Virus record (IMG/VR): IMGVR_UViG_3300027797_000166 | Location: 1-21,508 of that record | Origin: a virus | Length of the DNA stretch: 21,508 bases | Reading direction: 5' to 3' (one strand) | In this document: one piece after another, positions 1 through 7,400 of the stretch | How the letters are laid out: each line of letters opens with the position of its first letter | Numbering within the stretch: the first letter of the stretch is position 1 | Program-made: the position numbers and the translations under genes | The notes under the pieces: model-generated | What the model saw: only the letters and a program-made list of their open reading frames with translations | Told to the model about the DNA's origin: nothing | Database searches by the model: none

Positions 1-1
1 A

Positions 2-1951
2 AGACCACAACATATGTATATGAGGGTTTCATTATGGGTTACAGATAACTTTGTAGATGCGGTTGAGTACTACAAATCATTGTCAAATCAACTTATTTCT
101 AAGGCAACACCAATTATGATTAATGCAGGTACAAAAGTACCTCAATTAGCATCTTGTGTTTTACATTACAATAATTCAGATTCAAGAAGTGGGTTGTTAA
201 ATACATTAACTGACATATCAACTTATTCTTCAGATGCTGCAGGGATTGGGTTATCAATGTCTAATATTAGAAGTAAAGAAAGTAGAATATCAACATCAGG
301 TGGATATGCTGGTGGATTATTAAAATATCTTAAAATAGTTAACGAATCTTTACGTTTCTTTAACCAACAAGGTCGTAGACCAGGGTCAGCGGCAATTTAT
401 CTTGAACCTTGGCATAAAGATATTTTTGATTTATTGGATATTAAAAAGAATACAGGTGCTGAAGAATTAAGGGCTCGAGATTTGTTTACGGCACTTTGGA
501 TCCCCGATAATTTCATGAGAGCGGTAAAAGACAATACTGAATGGTATTTGTTCTGTCCTAATGATATTATTACTGCGGGTATCAAACCATTACAAGAGTC
601 TTTTGGTGATGAGTATGAAGAAAATTATAATAAGGCGGTTTCTTTAGGTTTAGGTAAAAAAGTTAAAGCACAAGACATTTGGTCCAAAATTATTGAATCA
701 CAAATTGAATCTGGTATTCCTTATTTATGTTCTAAAGATAGTGCAAACAGAAAGACTAACCACCAAAACATTGGGGTGATTAAACAATCTAACCTTTGTA
801 ATGAGATTTACCAATACACAGATGAGGAAACCACCGCAATATGTACATTATCTTCAATTGTCCTTAAAAACTTCATTACAAATGGTAAATTTGATTTTCA
901 ATTGTTGTTTAGTGAAGTAAGAAAAGTAGTTAGAACTTTAAATAAAGTTGTAAATATCAATAATTACTCAACACAAAAAGGATTGAAAGGTGGTTTAGAT
1001 CAACGTGCAATTGCTATCGGAACACAAGGTTTAGCTGATGTGTTCTACTTACTTGACTTAATCTTTACTGATGAAGAGGCAAAGATCTTGAACAAACAAA
1101 TCTTTGAAACCATTTATTATGGGTCTATCTATGAAAGTAATCAGTTATGTATGAATGGCAAACATGAACCATACAAACACTTTAAAGGTTCACCAATGTC
1201 TAACGGAATTTTCCAATTTGATATGTGGGGGTTAGACAGTAGTCAACTTTCTGGTATGTGGGATTGGGATAAATTGAAGAAAAGCGTTATTGATTATGGA
1301 GTTTGTAATTCACTATTTACGGCACAAATGCCGGTAGCGTCTTCGGCTAAGATTACAGGATCATTTGAGATGACGGAACCTGCTCACTCAGCGTTATTTA
1401 ACAGAAGAGTTGTTGGTGGTGAGATTATGATTGTTAACAAATACTTAATTTCTGACTTTGAGAAAATTGGAATATGGTCTGAAGATTTAAAAAATGAAAT
1501 TATAATTAATGAGGGATCAATTCAAAACATTAATTTCAATAACTACTTAGATTCTGAAGACAAACATTATAATAAGAAAGTTAAAAGAATTGAGCATTTG
1601 ATACCTAAATATAAAACAATTTGGGAGATATCACAAAAAGAACTTATCAACATGGCGGCAGACAGAGCACCATTTATTGATCAATCACAATCAATGAATA
1701 TCTATATGTCAAATCCAACTTTATCTAAGATTACCTCATCACACTTCCACTCTTGGGAGAAAGGTTTGAAAACACTTTGTTATTATGTAAGAACAAAGGC
1801 AATTTCAACGGGAGCAAAACACTTAGCATTGGACATGACAAAAAGAGAACCAATTAAAAAAGTTGAAACACCTAAAGTAGACTTTTCAGATATTTCATTA
1901 CCACAAAAACCTGATAGTTCAGAGTTTGAGTGTTTTGGATGTTCATCTTAG
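2..1951 (+). CDS. nrdA: Class I ribonucleoside-diphosphate reductase large (alpha) subunit, 5' end cut by window
   Basis: This subunit reduces ribonucleoside diphosphates to deoxyribonucleotides for phage DNA synthesis and works with a radical-generating beta subunit not seen here. The frame is open from base 2, reading RPQHMYMRVSLWV, so the ATG at 14 is internal; about 100-150 N-terminal residues (ATP-cone side) are missing. Counting from that ATG, the redox cysteine pair is C48 (QLASCVL) and C277 (AICTLSS). The thiyl-radical site is N260-L-C262-N-E264. The tyrosine pair of the radical path is in TLCYYVRT, and the substrate-binding loop is MPVASSAK. The protein ends in a C640-x-x-C643 pair (FECFGCSS), the usual shuttle cysteines. 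Stretches such as LWIPDNFM and NEGSIQNI resemble the eukaryote-like class I enzymes also found in Bacteroidetes. All key residues are present, so it should be active. A terminator separates it from the structural genes. Confidence 0.96.
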   Translation, partial: RPQHMYMRVSLWVTDNFVDAVEYYKSLSNQLISKATPIMINAGTKVPQLASCVLHYNNSDSRSGLLNTLTDISTYSSDAAGIGLSMSNIRSKESRISTSGGYAGGLLKYLKIVNESLRFFNQQGRRPGSAAIYLEPWHKDIFDLLDIKKNTGAEELRARDLFTALWIPDNFMRAVKDNTEWYLFCPNDIITAGIKPLQESFGDEYEENYNKAVSLGLGKKVKAQDIWSKIIESQIESGIPYLCSKDSANRKTNHQNIGVIKQSNLCNEIYQYTDEETTAICTLSSIVLKNFITNGKFDFQLLFSEVRKVVRTLNKVVNINNYSTQKGLKGGLDQRAIAIGTQGLADVFYLLDLIFTDEEAKILNKQIFETIYYGSIYESNQLCMNGKHEPYKHFKGSPMSNGIFQFDMWGLDSSQLSGMWDWDKLKKSVIDYGVCNSLFTAQMPVASSAKITGSFEMTEPAHSALFNRRVVGGEIMIVNKYLISDFEKIGIWSEDLKNEIIINEGSIQNINFNNYLDSEDKHYNKKVKRIEHLIPKYKTIWEISQKELINMAADRAPFIDQSQSMNIYMSNPTLSKITSSHFHSWEKGLKTLCYYVRTKAISTGAKHLALDMTKREPIKKVETPKVDFSDISLPQKPDSSEFECFGCSS

Positions 1952-1974
1952 TATAGATTGTATATTACGATGGG

Positions 1975-2006
1975 AAATCACGGCTTAGGTCGTGATTTTT
2001 TATTTT
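1975..2006 (+). terminator. Intrinsic terminator after nrdA
   Basis: AAATCACG (1975-1982) pairs perfectly with CGTGATTT (1991-1998). The stem extends by one G-T and one C-G pair to a 4-base loop and is followed by the T-rich tract TTTTTTATTTT. It starts 23 bases after the nrdA stop. It is the only GC-containing hairpin with a T-tract that I found in an intergenic gap of this window, and it marks the boundary between the nucleotide-metabolism gene and the tail genes. Confidence 0.85.
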
Positions 2007-2011
2007 ACATG

Positions 2012-2044
2012 TATTTATTCAAAACACATAGATACTATATTTAT
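2012..2044 (+). promoter_or_regulatory. Candidate late promoter region before gene 25 (two TATTTAT copies)
   Basis: The gap between the nrdA terminator and gene 25 holds TATTTAT at 2012-2018 and again at 2038-2044. The same heptamer occurs in three of the four other gaps. The first copy is followed by TCAAAA, close to the copy before the 4427 gene (TATTTATCAAAA). A promoter is expected here because a terminator lies just upstream. The assignment rests on recurrence and position only. The second copy, TATATTTAT, could also be read as a weak Bacteroidetes -7 element (TAnnTTTG). Confidence 0.4.
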
Positions 2045-2049
2045 TAGAT

Positions 2050-2508
2050 ATGGCGAATGGAATAACATATGGAATAAATTTTCCCTTCAGAGAATCATTT
2101 GTTGGTAGGTATTTAGATGCCTCAGACACAAGTGAAGAGGAGGTAAGAAGTAATTTAGTTCACTTATTATTAAGTAAGAAAGGAACTAGATACTTTCTTC
2201 CTGATTTTGGGTCAAGATTATATGAATATATTTTTGAACCATTAGATGGACCTACCTTTAGTGAAATTGAAAGTGAAATAAGGGATTCGGTTGGTAAATA
2301 TATGCCTGGTATTCTAATAACAAGTATTAAAATTACCGACGCATCAATGGGGGATGAAAATAAGGGGACATACATTAATCAATATGGTGAAAAAGAGTTT
2401 ACAGTTCCTAATATTGCACAATTAGAACACACCGCAAAAATTAAGATTGATTATAGAAATACTAATAATGCCTTTAACCCAACTGATTTTGTAATTATTA
2501 ATATTTAA
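2050..2508 (+). CDS. gp25: Baseplate wedge protein, T4 gp25 / P2 W (GPW_gp25) family
   Basis: This is a small wedge subunit of contractile tail baseplates and the sheath-initiating partner of gp6. At 152 aa it is slightly longer than T4 gp25 (132 aa). The family signature is clear: VRSNLVHLLLSKKGTRYFLPDFGSRLYEYIFEP at about residues 32-64, written here only to name the region, contains the conserved R-x-N-L-x-x-L-L-L, the G-T/E-R turn, the PDFG motif and the following L-x-x-x-x-F-E-P. It is followed by an amphipathic segment (EIESEIRDSV) and the I-x-I strands at the C-terminus. An acidic insertion near residues 97-115 explains the extra length. The ATG at 2050 is the first start after the terminator. 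The next gene, also a wedge protein, begins 6 bases after the stop, so the two are probably cotranscribed. Confidence 0.92.
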   Translation: MANGITYGINFPFRESFVGRYLDASDTSEEEVRSNLVHLLLSKKGTRYFLPDFGSRLYEYIFEPLDGPTFSEIESEIRDSVGKYMPGILITSIKITDASMGDENKGTYINQYGEKEFTVPNIAQLEHTAKIKIDYRNTNNAFNPTDFVIINI

Positions 2509-2514
2509 TAGTAT

Positions 2515-4353
2515 ATGGCAAATAAAAAAATATCGTACACAACAAGAGATTTCGCAGGTATAAGATCTGAGTTGATAAACTTCACAAGAACTTATTATCC
2601 TGATTTAGTCCAAAACTTTAATGATGCTGGTGTATTCTCAGTATTATTGGATTTAAATGCTGCCGTAACGGATAACCTACAATTCCAAATTGATAGAAGT
2701 ATTCAAGAAACCGTATTACAATACGCACAACAAAAATCATCAATTTATAATATTGCAAGAACATATGGTTTAAAGATCCCAGGATCAAGACCATCAGTTG
2801 CCTTAGTTGACTTTTCAATTACAGTTCCCGCTTTTGGGGATAAAGAAGATTTAAGATATTGTGGAGTATTGAGAAGAGGATCTCAATTAAACGGTGCTGG
2901 TCAACCATTTGAAACTGTTTATGATATTGATTTTTCTTCTTCTGTAAATGCGGAAGGTTCACCTAATAGATTAAAAATCCCAAACTTTGATGCTAATGGT
3001 AACATTTTAAATTATACTATTACAAAAAGAGAAGTTATTGTTAATGGGATAACAAAAGTTTTTAAAAGAGTAATTACCCCAAATGATGTTAAACCTTTCT
3101 TTGATTTATTTTTACCTGAAAAAAATGTTTTAGGCATTACTAGTGTTTTATTAAAGGATGGAACACAATACACTTCTCCACCGGCACCACAAGAATTTTT
3201 AGGTTTAAATAATAGATGGTATGAAGTGCAAGCGTTGGCTGAAGATAGAGTATTTGTGGAAGACCCAACTAAACCATCAGATCAACCTGGTATTAAAGTT
3301 GGTAAATATATTGTTACTAATAATAAATTTATAAGTGAATATACACCGGAAGGATTTACTAAATTAACGTTTGGTGGTGGAAATGTGTCTGCAGATGAAC
3401 AATTAAGAGAGTTTGCTAGAGATGGTGTTGGTTTTGACCTTAACAAATATGTTAATAATTTTGCTTTAGGTAGTGCATTAAAATCAAATTCAACATTATT
3501 CATCCAATACAGAGTTGGTGGTGGTCAATCAACTAACTTGGGGGTTAATATAATCACTCAAGTTGGTACCGTTTCATTTTTTGTTAATGGACCATCAGAT
3601 TCGGTAAATGCGAGTGTTGTGAACTCTTTAAGGGTAAACAATGTAACTGCGGCAATTGGAGGGGCAAACCCACCCACAACCGAAGAGGTTAGACAATATG
3701 TAACATATAACTTTGCGGCACAAAACAGAGCGGTTACAGTCAATGACTATGAATCTATAATAAGAACAATGCCATCTCAATTTGGTGCTCCGGGTAAAGT
3801 TTCAATTGTTGAAGAAAACAATAAAATAAAGGTTAAAATGTTGTCTTATGATGTTAATGGTAACTTAACTGAGATAACATCAAACGTATTAAAAAGTAAT
3901 GTTGCAAATTACCTCTCTAATTATAGAATGATTAATGATTACATATCTGTGGAAACGGCAAATGTAATTGATTTGGCATTTGAAATTGATGTTGTTTTAG
4001 ATGCTAGCCAAAATCAAGGATCTATTGTTTCTAAAATTATCAATATTGTTACAACATATTTTAGTCCTACTGTTCGAGGGTTAGGTCAGAATGTTTATAT
4101 TTCCGAAATTAAGAGATTAATACAAAGTGAAAATGGGGTGATATCTATTTCTGAAATCAGAGCATTCAACAGAGTGGGTGGTCAATATTCTTCATCACAA
4201 ACATCTCAAAAATATTTAAATAATACAACAAAACAAATCGATTTAGTTGCCGACACAATTTTTGCTGAACCAACTCAAATATATCAAATTAGGTTCCCAA
4301 ACAAAGATATTAACGTGAGTGTGCTTAACTTTAAGACTATTAATTTCTCTTGA
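2515..4353 (+). CDS. gp6: Baseplate wedge protein, T4 gp6 / P2 J (Baseplate_J) family
   Basis: This is the core wedge subunit that forms the inner baseplate ring and passes the trigger for sheath contraction. Its length of 612 aa is close to T4 gp6 (660 aa). The N-terminus (ISYTTRDFAGIRSELINF, then DAGVFSVLLDLNAAVTDNLQFQ) is the typical opening of gp6-like proteins. The Baseplate_J hallmark NRAVTVNDYESI lies at about residues 404-415 and is followed by alternating strands and helices, with an ISEIKRLI segment typical of the C-terminal third. It sits directly after gene 25, as W and J do in P2. No Shine-Dalgarno sequence is seen; the leader is AT-rich. The large gene downstream starts after a 73-base gap that contains a TATTTAT motif. 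Confidence 0.9.
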   Translation: MANKKISYTTRDFAGIRSELINFTRTYYPDLVQNFNDAGVFSVLLDLNAAVTDNLQFQIDRSIQETVLQYAQQKSSIYNIARTYGLKIPGSRPSVALVDFSITVPAFGDKEDLRYCGVLRRGSQLNGAGQPFETVYDIDFSSSVNAEGSPNRLKIPNFDANGNILNYTITKREVIVNGITKVFKRVITPNDVKPFFDLFLPEKNVLGITSVLLKDGTQYTSPPAPQEFLGLNNRWYEVQALAEDRVFVEDPTKPSDQPGIKVGKYIVTNNKFISEYTPEGFTKLTFGGGNVSADEQLREFARDGVGFDLNKYVNNFALGSALKSNSTLFIQYRVGGGQSTNLGVNIITQVGTVSFFVNGPSDSVNASVVNSLRVNNVTAAIGGANPPTTEEVRQYVTYNFAAQNRAVTVNDYESIIRTMPSQFGAPGKVSIVEENNKIKVKMLSYDVNGNLTEITSNVLKSNVANYLSNYRMINDYISVETANVIDLAFEIDVVLDASQNQGSIVSKIINIVTTYFSPTVRGLGQNVYISEIKRLIQSENGVISISEIRAFNRVGGQYSSSQTSQKYLNNTTKQIDLVADTIFAEPTQIYQIRFPNKDINVSVLNFKTINFS

Positions 4354-4403
4354 TAATTTATTTTTAGTAAAAAAGAATTATTTTTTGAAAATAGGAAATA
4401 AAC

Positions 4404-4410
4404 TATTTAT
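4404..4410 (+). promoter_or_regulatory. Candidate late promoter motif TATTTAT before the 1861-aa gene
   Basis: TATTTAT followed by CAAAAAA lies 16 bases upstream of the ATG at 4427. The 73-base gap is otherwise A/T-rich, with no convincing terminator. If this is a -10-type element, the transcript leader would be very short. The evidence is recurrence of the heptamer in other gaps. Confidence 0.35.
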
Positions 4411-4426
4411 CAAAAAAGAGTAAATA

Positions 4427-7400
4427 ATGCCAAAATCATATAGAATAAGGACTACCCCTGGTAGTGACAAATCAATAAAGATTGAGTTAGAACAAGATTT
4501 TGAATTTTTGGAGATTTTATCTTTAAAGATAAATCAAGGTGACATATACTCAAGAATGTGTGCCGATTATGGTGTTATTATTGGTAGAGTTTTGGTTAAT
4601 AATGGGTATGGTTTGCCAAATGCAAGAGTTTCTGTTTTTATACCTATTGAAGATGCCGATTTAGAAAACCCAATTATATCTGAATTATATCCATATAAAT
4701 CAATTTCGGATGTCAATGAGGATGGTTACAGATATAATTTATTACCTAAAGAACCTTCTTATGCTGGTCACGCAGCAACTGGAACATTCCCAACAAAAAA
4801 TGAAGTATTAACAGATCAATCTTACGTTGAGGTTTATGACAAGTATTATAAGTTTAGTGTAAGAACAAATGATAGTGGTGATTATATGATTTTTGGCGTA
4901 CCAACAGGTACTCAAACATTATTAATGGATGTTGATTTATCTGATATTGGATGTTTTTCATTATCACCACAAGATTTAATTACCGCTGGATTAGGCGTTG
5001 AATCACAAGTTAATGGGTCAAGTTTTAAAACATCGACTAACTTAAATGAATTACCACAAATTGTTTCCTTAAATAAAATTATTGAGGTTGCTCCATTATG
5101 GGGGGAACCTGAAATTTGTTTATTAGGGATTACAAGATCGGATTTTGATTTAACGGCTAGTGCCAATATAACAATTAAACCAACATCTGTTTTCATGGGT
5201 TCATTAGTGGCCACAACAGATGATGATTCGGTTAAAGTAAGTTGTAAACCAAAAAATAATACGGGAAATTTATGTGAATTGGTTTCGGGACCTGGACAAA
5301 TTCTTTCAATAAGGCAAACAATTGAGGTTGATCAATATGGAAGACCTATACTTGAGGTTCACGAATTAGAAGAAAATGGAAAAGTAATTGATTCAGATGG
5401 GGTATTTTTAATTAATGTACCAATGAATTTAAATTATATTGTTACCAATGAATTTGGGGAACAAGTTTTATCGGACGACCAAACAAAGGGTATTCCGACA
5501 AAAGGTAAATATAGATTTAAATTTAAGTGGCAAAACGAACAAGGATTACAAAACCCATTTATGAGGGGCAACTACCTTGTTCCAAATATTAAAGAGTATG
5601 GGTGGACAAACTCCACACTTGATCCGCTACAACAATCATCAACAGGAATTCAATTAACAATACAACCATTACCACAACCTCCTGTTGGAACTATTAATAT
5701 TTTTTTATCAACTGGAGGTTTAGTTTTAGACAACCAAGCAAATATAAGTAGTTTTTCTGTTTTACTAAATGGTCTTCCTTATTTTGGAGATGTGACAAGT
5801 ATTCCGATTAATACGGTTCCAATGATTGTGACAATTAGTCCATTGTTAATTGATGTTACGTCTGCTGGTGTTTTAGATTTTGTATTTTATCAACAAGATA
5901 CGTTTGATGCCTTAAGATCATATGCCTTTAGTTTGGATTGGGATGATTATATTGATCCTCAAGAGGCAATAAATTGTGATGATACATTTTATGAGTTTAA
6001 TTATAATAAAGTATATACTACTGCAATGTTTTTGGACAGATTTAAATATGGTGCTGGTAGAGCGAGACATTTAGGGATAAAAGAAATTGACGATAGGACT
6101 TGTAAAACTACTGTTAATACATTTCCAACTAATGATATTATTCGAAATTTTGATTGGATCTTTTTCTTATTCAATTTATTATTAAATATATTGATTATAC
6201 CTCTTTTAGTTTTACTTTGGGTGGCTCATTTTGTTGCGTTTACGTGGAGAGTCCTTAAATATATGTTAATTTTTTATGCTATATTTTTAGGAATAGAGGC
6301 AATTGTGATTGCAACACAAGCGACATTGAGTTTAATTCAGGCAAGTACCACATTTAATCTTGGTGGTCCAGTAATAAGTCCTGGGTTAATATTAACGGTT
6401 GTTTATCAGTATTTTGTTGCGACAATAAAGCTAGCACTTTCAATTACATTTGCGTATTTTGTGAATAAATATGTAAATGCGAATTTAAACAACTTCCCAA
6501 GACTTGGTTTACCAATGATATCATCACCGGAATGTACCACTTGTGATTGTGAATGTAACAACGCAAACATTGATGATGTTACTACAGATTCAGTACAACA
6601 AGGTATTAATGATACGGTTTCTTCTCTTAGTTCAAGTTCAGAATTTGCACAATCGACCTCATTCTTAGCACCATTAAATTTGCCGGGAACATATGATGTT
6701 GAACACCCAAATTTTAAAATAAGACCGAATTATGATTTTGATGATAGTGGAAATGGTTATTTTGATTGTGGTGATCAATATTTATCTTTAACCTATTCTG
6801 TTAGTCAAAATGATATTGTTTCAGATGTTATTGTTAGATCAATTTTAGATTTTAAAAGACTTTTTTCTGGTTATGATGTGTTAACAGGTTTCCATGAATA
6901 TGAAAAGTTTCATGCTCCACAACCATTTCTATTCGCTGGTGATAAAAGTAGTGGTAATGATGATAGATGGTTTGGATATCCAACAAAGGAAACATTTCCA
7001 CAAAAACTTAATGAATTTAACACAAGAGATAAGTACTTTAATAATATTGGGTCTGGCGCTAATCAAGTAAAAATAACTGTTAATCCACAGTTAAGTTTAC
7101 CACCATATAATTTAGGGACACAACCATCATATAATGATCAAATTATTGTGTTATTAGTAAGATCTGGTACTGCTGCTCAAATTGGGGTTGGGAATTTAAT
7201 GACTTTCCAAGATCCAAATTATACACAACCAAATTCTTTAGTTTCAAGAAGAATTAATTTAACTGGTGGAACAATTAATCAATTTAATAATGGAGCAGTT
7301 ACAGGTACGACTCAATTGTCATCATTCCCTATTGGTGCGACTATCCCAACCCCAATATCTAAAATTGTTAATTATGCAAATCCCGCGAGTCCAACCTTAC

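Noticed and set aside
4369-4388. AAAAAAGAATTATTTTTT as a terminator after gene 6
   Set aside because: The stem is A-T only with no G-C pairs, so it is too weak. It is more likely low-complexity sequence in an AT-rich gap.
4912-5214. 100-aa frame on the minus strand
   Set aside because: It lies wholly inside the 1861-aa gene, has no recognisable domain and no leader of its own. Stop-poor antisense frames are common in such AT-rich genes.
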